Assembly: GCF_900142015.1 (NCBI RefSeq)
Contig: NZ_FQZN01000016.1
Span: forward strand, 62,001-126,000
DNA from: Bacteroides stercorirosoris
GTDB lineage: Bacteria; Bacteroidota; Bacteroidia; Bacteroidales; Bacteroidaceae
Direction of reading: 5' to 3'
DNA: 64,000 nucleotides
Both the position numbers and the translations under genes were made by a program. Every line of letters starts with the position of its first letter. Within the stretch, counting starts at the first letter, position 1. This document shows positions 1 through 7,563 of the stretch, in pieces. The notes beneath the pieces were generated by a model. It was not told the DNA's origin and did not search any database. It was given only the letters and a program-made list of their open reading frames with translations.

Positions 1-1809
1 CCGGAAAATAACTGGACGCTGACCCTTCCCGATGGAGTATGCGTAGACATTGTCCCTCTTGGAGAAAAAAGCCGGGCAGTTCGTCCGTATGGTTTTGACG
101 ATGTATTCAAAGGAGACACCCGGGACGAAAAGACATTGTTTCTGGGGATGCCTTTCCCGGCATGGCTGACAGAACGTGGCTTGACGGCAGATGATGTGAC
201 CGGAAGGAAAGATGACTTGCAGGCTGCGGGAATTTTTCCTGTTGTGGCAGATATAGGACAGATGGGGAAGGTGCTCCGTTGGATGGTCTCGGAACCGGAG
301 TTGACGGAAGGTAAGGAAATCTGGCTGAACAGCCAACGCCTTTCTGCTGATGAGATTTCTGCACAGGCCGATCTGCGCCAGCTGTATGCACAGCGTGAAA
401 ACTTCCGGAAAAACAATTGGGAATTGCTGACACGCAATTATGAGAAAAGCGTGTTCTATCAGTTGGATTTAGCGGATGTTGCAGAAAATTTTCACCGCCT
501 GGAGTTGAAGAAGCCGGATGTGTTGCCGGCTGATGCTCCTCAGATGCAACGTATTCATAATCGTATGCTCCGGGCGCAGATAGATAAACTGGACGGAAAT
601 GATTTCCGGGATGATGAAAAAGAAGCTTTCGGCCTGTTGCGCGAAGGATTGCTGACGGATTTGTATGAACGCAAAAGCCGTCCGCACCTGAATGTATATA
701 GCGATCAGATTGTATGGGGGCGTAGTCCTGTGCGTATAGATGCTGCCGGTGGTTGGACAGATACTCCGCCATATTCTCTTTTTGCTGGTGGAAATGTGGT
801 GAACCTGGCAATAGAACTGAACGGTCAGCCTCCCTTGCAGGTATATGTGAAGCCTTGCAAAGATTTTCACATCGTATTGCGTTCTATCGATATGGGAGCG
901 ATGGAGGTAGTGAACGATTTCGATGAATTGCAGGATTACTGCAAGATTGGTTCCCCCTTCTCCATTCCGAAAGCGGCGTTGACGCTGGCAGGTTTTGGTC
1001 CCGTATTTTCGGAGGTGGCCTATCCCTCTTTGGAAAAACAGTTGCAGGCATTCGGCACAGGTATAGAAATAACTTTATTGTCCGCTATTCCCGCCGGTTC
1101 GGGCTTGGGAACCAGTTCGATACTGGCCTCTACCGTATTAGGCTCTTTGAGTGATTTCTGCGGCCTGATGTGGGACAAGAACGAAATATGCCGCCGTACT
1201 CTTGCCCTGGAGCAACTGTTGACGACAGGCGGTGGCTGGCAAGACCAGTATGGCGGTGTGCTACAAGGCATCAAACTATTGCAGACGGAACCGGGCTTTG
1301 TGCAGAATCCGCTGGTGCGTTGGCTGCCCGAACATCTTTTCACGCATCCCGAATATCGCGATTGCCACCTATTATATTATACCGGAATAACGCGTACAGC
1401 CAAGGGAATCCTGGCAGAAATTGTACGTTCCATGTTCCTCAATTCGTCTGTTCACTTGGGCATACTGGAAAATATGAAGGCACATGCGCTGGATATGGCA
1501 GAAGCTATTCAGCGAAATGATTTTGAAACTTACGGTGCACTGATCGGCAAGACCTGGACGCAGAATAAGGCTTTGGACTGTGGCACGAATCCTCCGGCGG
1601 TGGAAGCGATTATCGACCGTATCAAGGATTATACACTGGGATATAAATTGCCGGGTGCCGGTGGCGGTGGCTATTTATATATGGTGGCGAAAGATCCGCA
1701 GGCGGCATTGCGCATTCGGGAGATATTGATGCAAGATGTGCCGAATCCGAGGGCGCGTTTTGTGGAAATGGCGTTGTCGGGGACGGGATTCCAGGTGTCA
1801 AGGTCTTAA
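1..1809 (+). CDS. fkp: Bifunctional L-fucokinase / L-fucose-1-phosphate guanylyltransferase, 3' part
   Basis: Partial gene. The reading frame is open from base 1, so the 5' end lies outside the window; 602 codons remain, against roughly 950 residues for full-length Fkp. The enzyme phosphorylates L-fucose and converts fucose-1-phosphate to GDP-fucose, letting Bacteroides put scavenged fucose on capsule and glycoproteins. Visible here are the end of the pyrophosphorylase half and the whole GHMP-kinase half. GHMP signatures are GGWTDTPPYS near 721-780, the ATP-binding loop IPAGSGLGTSS near 1087-1120 and the C-terminal LPGAGGGGYLYM near 1648-1685. It ends 4 bp from the convergent rlmH stop, with no terminator between them. 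Assignment to Fkp is strong because the fusion of this kinase with an upstream nucleotidyltransferase region is distinctive. Confidence 0.93.
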   Translation, partial: PENNWTLTLPDGVCVDIVPLGEKSRAVRPYGFDDVFKGDTRDEKTLFLGMPFPAWLTERGLTADDVTGRKDDLQAAGIFPVVADIGQMGKVLRWMVSEPELTEGKEIWLNSQRLSADEISAQADLRQLYAQRENFRKNNWELLTRNYEKSVFYQLDLADVAENFHRLELKKPDVLPADAPQMQRIHNRMLRAQIDKLDGNDFRDDEKEAFGLLREGLLTDLYERKSRPHLNVYSDQIVWGRSPVRIDAAGGWTDTPPYSLFAGGNVVNLAIELNGQPPLQVYVKPCKDFHIVLRSIDMGAMEVVNDFDELQDYCKIGSPFSIPKAALTLAGFGPVFSEVAYPSLEKQLQAFGTGIEITLLSAIPAGSGLGTSSILASTVLGSLSDFCGLMWDKNEICRRTLALEQLLTTGGGWQDQYGGVLQGIKLLQTEPGFVQNPLVRWLPEHLFTHPEYRDCHLLYYTGITRTAKGILAEIVRSMFLNSSVHLGILENMKAHALDMAEAIQRNDFETYGALIGKTWTQNKALDCGTNPPAVEAIIDRIKDYTLGYKLPGAGGGGYLYMVAKDPQAALRIREILMQDVPNPRARFVEMALSGTGFQVSRS

Positions 1810-1813
1810 AATA

Positions 1814-2287
1814 CTATTCGTGATGATAAGGCCCGCCGCTAAGTATATTCATTGCCCGGTACAACTGTTCTACGAAGATAAGCCGCACCATCTGATGCGA
1901 AAAAGTCATTTTGGAGAGAGACATCTTCTCGTGTGCCGCCTGATATACTTTTTGTGAGAAACCATACGGTCCTCCGATAACGAATACAAGCCGTTTGTTT
2001 ACGGTATTCATCTTGCGCTTCATATAGTCTGCGAACTCTATGGAGCGCATTTCTTTTCCTCCCTCGTCCAGCAATACGATGACGTCGCCCGGCTGGAATG
2101 CCTTGCATATCAATTCCCCTTCTTTTTCTTTCTGCACTTCCATTGAAAAGCTCTTGGTATTCTTCAATTCCGGGATGACTTCCATTTCGAATGTCAGATA
2201 GCGTTTGGTGCGCTGCACATAGTCGTTAATGGCGGTGATAAAATGCGGTTCTACTGTTCTTCCTACGACGAGTAAGGTTGTTTTCAT
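1814..2287 (-). CDS. rlmH: 23S rRNA (pseudouridine(1915)-N(3))-methyltransferase RlmH
   Basis: RlmH is a SPOUT-class methyltransferase that methylates pseudouridine 1915 in helix 69 of 23S rRNA. The product is 157 residues, normal for the family. The C-terminal SPOUT knot is recognisable from VIGGPYGFS and the closing segment with MTFSHQMVRLIFVEQLYRA and GGPYHHE. A longer reading frame begins at 2314, but its first nine residues overlap the promoter region and are not family-like; the ATG at 2287 gives the typical MKTTLLVVG start. The gene diverges from the DUF4783-like gene, and the two promoters overlap between 2312 and 2359. It converges on fkp with a 4-bp gap. Confidence 0.95.
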   Translation of the reverse strand: MKTTLLVVGRTVEPHFITAINDYVQRTKRYLTFEMEVIPELKNTKSFSMEVQKEKEGELICKAFQPGDVIVLLDEGGKEMRSIEFADYMKRKMNTVNKRLVFVIGGPYGFSQKVYQAAHEKMSLSKMTFSHQMVRLIFVEQLYRAMNILSGGPYHHE

Positions 2288-2311
2288 GCTGCTTAAGTTA
2301 TGATTCGCGCA

Positions 2312-2343
2312 CAAATTTAGCGCTTTTTTATTGTATTCTACAA
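2312..2343 (-). promoter_or_regulatory. rlmH promoter (Bacteroides -33/-7 type)
   Basis: On the minus strand a perfect -7 box TAAATTTG occupies 2319-2312 and a -33 TTG lies at 2343-2341, with 21 bp between. It is placed 24 bp upstream of the rlmH ATG. It overlaps the oppositely directed DUF4783 promoter. Confidence 0.6.
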
Positions 2344-2359
2344 TAAATGCTTACCTTTG
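2331..2359 (+). promoter_or_regulatory. Promoter of the DUF4783-nadC pair
   Basis: A perfect -7 box TACCTTTG lies at 2352-2359 and a -33 TTG at 2331-2333, with 18 bp between. The ATG follows 22 bp later. The -33 boxes of this promoter and the rlmH promoter lie about 10 bp apart, so polymerase binding at one should block the other. Confidence 0.6.
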
Positions 2360-2381
2360 CGTATCATTAATACTTGTGATT

Positions 2382-2774
2382 ATGAAAAAACGAGTAGTTT
2401 TGCTGTTGACCTGTCTCTTCATGTGGATGTCCTCGCTCTTTGCGCAGGATGTGCCTGTGGGGGTGATTGTGGCCTTCAAGAAAGGAAACTCTCAGGAACT
2501 AAACAGGTATCTGGGTGATAAAGTGGATTTGATTATCCAAAATCGCACGACCAACGCTGACAAGCAAACGGCGGAAGGAGCCATGGCCGGTTTTTTTGCC
2601 GATAACAAAGTCAGTAGCTTTGATGTGAACCACCAGGGAAAGCGCGATGAGTCGAGTTTCATCATCGGTACTTTGGCGACTAAGAACGGAAACTTTCGGG
2701 TGAATTGTTTCTTCAGAAAGGTACAGAACAAATATGTCATACATCAAATAAGAATAGATAAGACGAATGAATAA
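2382..2774 (+). CDS. DUF4783-like small exported protein
   Basis: A 130-residue protein with an N-terminal signal peptide (hydrophobic residues about 4-18, cleavage probably after SLFAQ). The mature part resembles the Bacteroidetes DUF4783 family, which is thought to have an NTF2-like fold; function is unknown. The ATG at 2382 is chosen over an upstream TTG-initiated extension at 2331 because that extension would be translated through the promoter and would bury the signal peptide. Its stop codon TAA at 2772-2774 overlaps the nadC start at 2767 by 8 bp, so the two are translationally linked. rlmH, a DUF4783 gene and nadC form a familiar neighbourhood in Bacteroides. Confidence 0.75.
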   Translation: MKKRVVLLLTCLFMWMSSLFAQDVPVGVIVAFKKGNSQELNRYLGDKVDLIIQNRTTNADKQTAEGAMAGFFADNKVSSFDVNHQGKRDESSFIIGTLATKNGNFRVNCFFRKVQNKYVIHQIRIDKTNE

Positions 2775-3615
2775 GGAAGAAGAATTGATTGACAGGCTGA
2801 TAGACCTCGCCTTTGCCGAAGACATAGGCGACGGCGACCATACCACCCTTTCATGTATCCCCGCCACGGCGATGGGTAAATCCAAACTTTTGATTAAAGA
2901 ACCGGGCATATTGGCCGGTATCGAAGTAGCCAAGGAAGTTTTCCACCGTTTCGATCCGACTATGCAGGTAGAGGTGTTCATCAACGATGGTGCGGAAGTG
3001 AAACCGGGCGACGTGGCTATGGTGGTGGAAGGCAAAGTACAGTCTCTGTTGCAGACGGAGCGCCTGATGCTGAACATCATGCAGCGCATGAGTGGAATTG
3101 CCACTATGACACATCGATATGCCGAACGGCTGAAAGGTACGAATACACGTGTGCTCGATACCCGTAAGACTACTCCGGGCATGCGTATCCTTGAGAAAAT
3201 GGCAGTGAAGATTGGTGGCGGTGTAAACCATCGTATCGGTCTTTTCGATATGATCTTGTTGAAAGACAATCATGTGGACTTTGCCGGAGGCATTGATAAA
3301 GCCATCAACCGTGCCAAGGAATACTGCAAAGAGAAAGGCAAAAACCTTAAAATTGAGATTGAAGTACGCAACTTCGATGAATTGCAGCAGGTGCTCGATC
3401 TCGGCGGTGTAGATCGGATCATGTTCGACAACTTCACGCCCGAAATGACGAAGAAAGCTGTGGATATGGTAGCAGGCCGTTACGAAACCGAGTCTTCCGG
3501 CGGCATCACGTTCGATACGCTGCGCGACTATGCCGAATGTGGCGTAGACTTTATCTCAGTCGGCGCTCTGACCCACTCCGTGAAAGGATTGGATATGAGC
3601 TTTAAAGCATGTTGA
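2767..3615 (+). CDS. nadC: Nicotinate-nucleotide pyrophosphorylase (carboxylating), quinolinate phosphoribosyltransferase
   Basis: This enzyme converts quinolinate and PRPP to nicotinate mononucleotide, CO2 and pyrophosphate in de novo NAD synthesis, in the cytoplasm. The 282-residue length is normal. Diagnostic segments are FAEDIGDGDHTT near the N-terminus, LLQTERLMLNIMQRMSGIAT, the RKTTPGMR phosphate/substrate loop, HRIGLFDMILLKDNH and the C-terminal GVDFISVGALTHSVKGLDMS. It overlaps the preceding DUF4783-like gene by 8 bp and is followed 34 bp later by a strong intrinsic terminator, so the pair is a two-gene operon. Confidence 0.96.
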   Translation: MNKEEELIDRLIDLAFAEDIGDGDHTTLSCIPATAMGKSKLLIKEPGILAGIEVAKEVFHRFDPTMQVEVFINDGAEVKPGDVAMVVEGKVQSLLQTERLMLNIMQRMSGIATMTHRYAERLKGTNTRVLDTRKTTPGMRILEKMAVKIGGGVNHRIGLFDMILLKDNHVDFAGGIDKAINRAKEYCKEKGKNLKIEIEVRNFDELQQVLDLGGVDRIMFDNFTPEMTKKAVDMVAGRYETESSGGITFDTLRDYAECGVDFISVGALTHSVKGLDMSFKAC

Positions 3616-3649
3616 CAAAGACAGAAAGCCGTATTTAAAGAATAGCAGG

Positions 3650-3699
3650 AAGCTTCTCATAAGTTTGCCATCATATTGCAATCTTTATGAGAAGCTTTC
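3650..3699 (+). terminator. Intrinsic terminator of the DUF4783-nadC operon
   Basis: A perfect 13-bp inverted repeat AAGCTTCTCATAA at 3650-3662 and TTATGAGAAGCTT at 3685-3697 is followed by a pyrimidine-rich run (TCTTCTT). It also settles the start of the next gene: the first in-frame ATG (3687) lies inside this hairpin. Confidence 0.8.
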
Positions 3700-3722
3700 T
3701 TCTTAAAATGCACCAGGAAAGC

Positions 3723-4433
3723 ATGGAAAAGATAGACTGGAATAAAATAAAAACTACTATTAAAAAATGGAAGCCGGGCGAGTATGTACGGCAAACTTCT
3801 ATTGTTGTAATTGGTGTGCTGATAACTTTCGTTGGCAGCGAGTTGGTCACCAGATGTTCGGAACAGGCGGATATTAAATCTACTATGTTGCTGATTGGGG
3901 ATGAACTGAAAAGTAATCGGAAGAACTTTGAAGAGATTATGTCCGAGTTCAGTGAAGATGAACGTCTTTCTGCTTTGTTGGTGGAACATGATATGGATAT
4001 CCGCTCAATACCGGAAGATTCCTTGAAACAATTCCGCTTCATTTTAGGGCACATCCGCAGCTATTCTTATACCCAGAATGCGCTGGATATACTTAAAAGC
4101 TCTATGCTGATGCAGAAAATATCTGATAAGGAGCTTTTGCTGTCGCTGACTGAGATATATGAGACATTAGAAGGATGTAAACTGACTATGAATGGATATT
4201 ATGATATGAAGGAGGAGGCGTTTCATCCTTTTTATTTGTCACTGACTGATGAACAAATAAGCACGGTAAATGAAGGAGGCTGGGAAGCATGGGAAATATA
4301 CGTTTCGGATAAGAAACTGAGAAACTTTCTGAGAATCCCCCAGAAGTATTTTACTCCCGATTATAGAAAACGTGTGGGGCAAAAGCTTGATAAGATGATA
4401 CGAACTATTGAAGAGAAATATGGCTCAAAATAA
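3723..4433 (+). CDS. Membrane-anchored protein of unknown family, first of a tandem pair
   Basis: I do not recognise the family. The protein is about 236 residues: a short basic amphipathic N-terminus (MEKIDWNKIKTTIKKW), one membrane segment at about residues 25-40 (IVVIGVLITFVGSELV), then a long helical, charged and probably coiled-coil C-terminal part outside or inside the membrane. The layout is reminiscent of Bacteroidetes DUF6090-type proteins, but I cannot confirm that. The start at 3723 is preferred because AGGA lies 7 bp upstream and because the earlier ATGs at 3687 and 3708 are in or next to the nadC terminator. The next gene is a diverged copy starting within 7 bp of this stop. Confidence 0.7.
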   Translation: MEKIDWNKIKTTIKKWKPGEYVRQTSIVVIGVLITFVGSELVTRCSEQADIKSTMLLIGDELKSNRKNFEEIMSEFSEDERLSALLVEHDMDIRSIPEDSLKQFRFILGHIRSYSYTQNALDILKSSMLMQKISDKELLLSLTEIYETLEGCKLTMNGYYDMKEEAFHPFYLSLTDEQISTVNEGGWEAWEIYVSDKKLRNFLRIPQKYFTPDYRKRVGQKLDKMIRTIEEKYGSK

Positions 4434-4439
4434 ATGCTT

Positions 4440-5138
4440 ATGGGAAATATCGATAAGATAAAGTCTACGGTTAAAGGCTGGAGACTGGGAGATTATTTCC
4501 GTCAGTTCAGTATTGTGGCGGCAGGTATCATTGTAACTTTTTGGGGAAGCGATAAGATTACGGAGCATAGTCGTCAAAAAGAGGTACGGGCTGCGATGCA
4601 ACTGATTACGGAAGAATTGGAGTATAATAGGAAGGAGTTGTGCTATATAAAGCACTTGCTGGATATAGACAGGCATATGAGTTCTTTGTTGATAAAGCAT
4701 AAAATGGATGTATCAGGAATACCGGCGGATACTTTAAGCAAATATGACAAGCTTTTCAATAATATGAATGAACTCTCGTATAAAACTGATGCATTGGATG
4801 TGCTGAAAGGTTCTTCGTTGATGCAGTATATTTCAGACAAGCGTTTGTTGCAGGATATATTGCAAACCTATTTTGAGTTGGGGAGGCGGAAGAAAGATGT
4901 CGGTGATTACTATGCAGCAAAAACAGATGTACTTATGGGACTTGTTATGTCCAGGAATGTAAAGTTTGCTTTGGAAACTGACAACGACTTGCTGGATCAA
5001 GTCTCATTTCTTATAAGTAATGATGAATTTGTCAATTTCGTCATAATGGTACCCGGTTTCTTGTATTGGGATGAATTTGATGAACTGGATGAAATGCTTG
5101 ACAAGCAAATACAGACTTTGAAAGCAAAGTATAAATAA
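4440..5138 (+). CDS. Membrane-anchored protein of unknown family, second of a tandem pair
   Basis: Paralog of the preceding gene. Both begin with the pattern (G/E)-x-ID-x-IK..T.K.W..G-(D/E)Y-x-RQ-x-SIV, followed by a single membrane helix and E.L..NRK. Both carry a K.DALD-LK-x-SSLMQ-ISDK-LL block in the middle (TQNALDILKSSMLMQ against KTDALDVLKGSSLMQ). The C-termini have diverged. An ATG at 4434 abuts the upstream stop, but the ATG at 4440 gives a start that aligns with the paralog. The two genes are almost certainly cotranscribed. Function is unknown; the arrangement suggests two subunits of one membrane-associated complex. Confidence 0.7.
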   Translation: MGNIDKIKSTVKGWRLGDYFRQFSIVAAGIIVTFWGSDKITEHSRQKEVRAAMQLITEELEYNRKELCYIKHLLDIDRHMSSLLIKHKMDVSGIPADTLSKYDKLFNNMNELSYKTDALDVLKGSSLMQYISDKRLLQDILQTYFELGRRKKDVGDYYAAKTDVLMGLVMSRNVKFALETDNDLLDQVSFLISNDEFVNFVIMVPGFLYWDEFDELDEMLDKQIQTLKAKYK

Positions 5139-5173
5139 TCTCCGTTCTTTAACTTCTTTTTAGATATAACATT

Positions 5174-5226
5174 GCAGCATTCTTCGGAAAGCTGCGTCTA
5201 ACTAACAAATGACGCGAAGAGGCGTC
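5174..5226 (+). promoter_or_regulatory. Leader with two small hairpins before the sigma-factor operon
   Basis: The 108-bp gap before the ECF sigma gene contains the short inverted repeats GCAGC/GCTGC (5174-5178 and 5191-5195) and GACGC/GCGTC (5211-5215 and 5222-5226). Neither is followed by a T run, so they look like leader structures rather than terminators. No clear TAnnTTTG box is visible, which would fit use of the cognate ECF sigma factor for autoregulation. Confidence 0.3.
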
Positions 5227-5246
5227 CGTTAAAAAGAGCACTGACG

Positions 5247-5798
5247 TTGGAAAATGATATAGAACTGATAGAGGGCTGCCGGGCAGGGAAAGATTCTGCT
5301 CGTAAGGAACTGTACACCCTTTATGCCAAACAGATGCTTGCGGTATGTTACCGCTATACGGGCGACGTGGATGCGGCGCATGACGTATTGCACGATGGGT
5401 TCATCAAGATTTTCACCCACTTCACTTTCCGGGGCGAATGTGCATTGGCAACGTGGGTGACAAGAGTAATGGTGACACAGGCAATAGACTATCTGCGAAG
5501 GCAGAAACGCATCACCCAACTGGTGGTGAACGAAGAACAATTGCCCGACCTGCCCGACGAAGCAAGTATAGCCGACAATGGCGACCGCCTCTCCGAAGAA
5601 CGATTAATGGCATTTGTGGCAGAATTGCCTGATGGATGCCGAACCGTTTTCAACTTGTATGTGTTTGAAGAAAAATCGCACAAGGAAATAGCGGAAATGC
5701 TTGGGATTAAGGTACATTCATCCACCTCGCAATTGCATCGCGCCAAAAATTTGTTAGCAAAAAGAATTAAAGAATATACAGAGTATGAAAGGAAATGA
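5247..5798 (+). CDS. ECF-type RNA polymerase sigma factor
   Basis: A 183-residue sigma-70 family factor. Region 2 lies at about residues 15-85 (YAKQMLAVCYRYTGD, DAAHDVLHDGFIKIF, ATWVTRVMVTQAIDYLRR) and region 4 at about 118-178 (LPDGCRTVFNLYVFE, SHKEIAEMLGI, LHRAKNLLAKRI). The start is a TTG at 5247; no ATG gives a complete region 2. It overlaps the next gene, a membrane protein with anti-sigma-like N-terminus, by 14 bp, the usual sigma/anti-sigma arrangement. The targets are unknown; the four genes 5247-8247 probably form one operon. Confidence 0.9.
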   Translation: MENDIELIEGCRAGKDSARKELYTLYAKQMLAVCYRYTGDVDAAHDVLHDGFIKIFTHFTFRGECALATWVTRVMVTQAIDYLRRQKRITQLVVNEEQLPDLPDEASIADNGDRLSEERLMAFVAELPDGCRTVFNLYVFEEKSHKEIAEMLGIKVHSSTSQLHRAKNLLAKRIKEYTEYERK

Positions 5799-6951
5799 TG
5801 AAATAACCGGTTTGTTCCGCAGTCGCCTCGCTGGTGCAGAGATGACGGTACGGGATGGCTTTTGGGAAAAGCTGCAAGGCGACCTTTCGAAAGCCGGAGC
5901 CGATGCGACGGATGCTTCCGCAGCTGTTGCATCCGGACAGGCTGCCAACTTATCCGGGCAAAAACAAAAGAGTTTCATCCTTACTCCACGGTTCTACCGG
6001 GTGGCGGCTGCCGCTTCCGTAGTATTGGTGTTGGGAGCCGCTTCCGCTGCATTCTGGTATTTCTCTCCGAAAGAAGAAATCCAGGAAGCATTTACGAAGG
6101 TCGCTACCCTGACACCGGAAGGTAGTCTGAACGGAGACGCGGTACAGGAGAAATTCCCTTCTATCCATGATACCAACCCGACGGCACAGAAGCCCGGTCA
6201 CAAACATCCGGGACAATCTTCATCCACTGTGGCGCTTGCTTCAAGCGGTGAAGAAGATGAATCCGTATCTGTCACCGTTTCCATTACAATCAGGCAGCGC
6301 GTATACGGCAACCATCAGCAGGGAGGAAATGGCATGTATGGCCAGAACGCTTCAACTCAGAATGGAAATGGTTATCATGTGACAACCGATCCCGTAAATA
6401 CAACACCCGGTACTGATTCTAACGCTCATTCCAAACGTACGGATGCCGCGTTGGCAAGTACCAATGTTGCAGGCAAAAAACAGAACTGGGCTTTCAAAGC
6501 CGGAATCGGTACATCGTTACCAAAAGGTGATTTCGGAATGCCTTTCACTGCCAACTTTTCAGCAGAACGCCGTCTGAATAAACATTTCTCCCTTGAGGCA
6601 GGTTTACAGTACAACCGCTTGGATGGAGATCATGCATTGCATACGTTGGCTGTTCCCGTGAAACTGAATGCGATGCTGGCAAGCAATTCCAAAGTAGACT
6701 TCTATGTTACGCTGGGTGGAGCCGCCGAGAAGTGCATAGCCGGAGCGGAAGACAACGGTTTCGGTGCAGAACCTATACAATTGTCCATAGCCGCCGGTCT
6801 GGGTGTCCGTTATAAACTTAACGACCGGATAGCCCTGTTTGCCGAACCTACGGTGTCCCATCATTTTGATACAGACTCGCAGACAAAAACGCTGCGTACG
6901 GAACGTCCGACGAACCTTAACCTGCTTTGCGGTGTTCGTATGACATATTAA
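5785..6951 (+). CDS. Anti-sigma-like inner-membrane segment fused to an outer-membrane beta-barrel-like domain
   Basis: A 388-residue protein with three parts. The N-terminal 70 residues are cytoplasm-like (FRSRLAGAEMTVRDGFWEKL) and sit where an anti-sigma domain would. A membrane helix follows at about residues 73-92 (VAAAASVVLVLGAASAAFWY). A Ser/Gly/Asn/Gln-rich linker covers about 120-230. The last 160 residues alternate polar and apolar positions and contain WAFKAGIGTSLPKGDF, LNKHFSLEAGLQYNRL and LNDRIALFAEPTVSHHF, as in porin-type or OmpW-like barrels, ending in an aromatic (TY) like many barrel proteins. It overlaps the sigma gene by 14 bp. An inner-membrane helix and an outer-membrane barrel in one chain is topologically odd. 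It could be a trans-envelope sensor, or the last domain may fold as a periplasmic beta domain. Confidence 0.7.
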   Translation: MKGNDEITGLFRSRLAGAEMTVRDGFWEKLQGDLSKAGADATDASAAVASGQAANLSGQKQKSFILTPRFYRVAAAASVVLVLGAASAAFWYFSPKEEIQEAFTKVATLTPEGSLNGDAVQEKFPSIHDTNPTAQKPGHKHPGQSSSTVALASSGEEDESVSVTVSITIRQRVYGNHQQGGNGMYGQNASTQNGNGYHVTTDPVNTTPGTDSNAHSKRTDAALASTNVAGKKQNWAFKAGIGTSLPKGDFGMPFTANFSAERRLNKHFSLEAGLQYNRLDGDHALHTLAVPVKLNAMLASNSKVDFYVTLGGAAEKCIAGAEDNGFGAEPIQLSIAAGLGVRYKLNDRIALFAEPTVSHHFDTDSQTKTLRTERPTNLNLLCGVRMTY

Positions 6952-6969
6952 CCTTAAAACAATACAATA

Positions 6970-7551
6970 ATGAGAACTCTATCTCTATATACTATACTCG
7001 CTGGCGGACGAATCAATATCCGCTCATGTCGTGCCGCAATGCTGGCGTTGCTGCTTTGCCTTTCTCTTTCTTTTGTGTCGTGCACGGAGGAAACGCTTGA
7101 TTACAATAATCCCGATGTGGATTTGTTTGTGAAGCAACTGAAGGGCGGAAAGTATTCGGTAGAAAGTCCGGAAGGTCTGAACACTGTGCCCCGGTTTACC
7201 GTTGACGATATAGAAGGTCTGTTGAAGTATGCTGAAGACCTGACGGTAATCCCTTCTTTCCCGTTGGCGCCGGTTTCTTATTCGGCTGGAGGCAAACTCC
7301 GTTTGGGGGAATGCATCTTGTGGACGGTGGAGACCATCCGTCTGGGACAGAATGCTTCGATGGGTTGTAAGATGGTGCATGCGGATGCGGAAAATTATGA
7401 AGGCATCTACTTCTTGTCCGATGACGAAGTGCTGGATGCCGCCGCCCGTTATCGCCGTTGGTGGGAGAGCCGCAAATATCCCCGCACGATGTGGACCATA
7501 GACCCCTGTTACGATGAACCGCTTTGCGGAAGCGGATATATGTGGTGGTAA
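6970..7551 (+). CDS. DUF4943-like lipoprotein
   Basis: A 193-residue exported protein with a lipobox (LSFVSC, Cys38 from the first ATG). The 20-residue stretch before the hydrophobic core is long for a signal peptide, so an internal start at Met24 is possible. The mature part has a compact C-terminal motif rich in Trp and Cys (RRWWESRKYP, CYDEPLCGSGYMWW). I associate this with the Bacteroidetes DUF4943 family with moderate confidence; function is unknown. It lies 18 bp after the anti-sigma/barrel gene and 12 bp before the next exported protein, so it is part of the sigma-factor operon. Confidence 0.65.
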   Translation: MRTLSLYTILAGGRINIRSCRAAMLALLLCLSLSFVSCTEETLDYNNPDVDLFVKQLKGGKYSVESPEGLNTVPRFTVDDIEGLLKYAEDLTVIPSFPLAPVSYSAGGKLRLGECILWTVETIRLGQNASMGCKMVHADAENYEGIYFLSDDEVLDAAARYRRWWESRKYPRTMWTIDPCYDEPLCGSGYMWW

Positions 7552-7563
7552 GACAATAAATTA

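Noticed and set aside
107..811. 234-codon minus-strand frame over fkp
   Set aside because: Antisense to the Fkp coding sequence; translation rich in His, Pro and Ser without any motif.
2499..3269. 256-codon minus-strand frame over nadC and the DUF4783 gene
   Set aside because: It runs antisense across two well-supported genes and has a low-complexity Ser/Thr-rich composition typical of shadow frames.
3687..3722. Upstream start for the first tandem membrane protein
   Set aside because: The ATG at 3687 lies inside the nadC terminator stem; the ATG at 3723 has an AGGA ribosome-binding site and aligns with the paralog.
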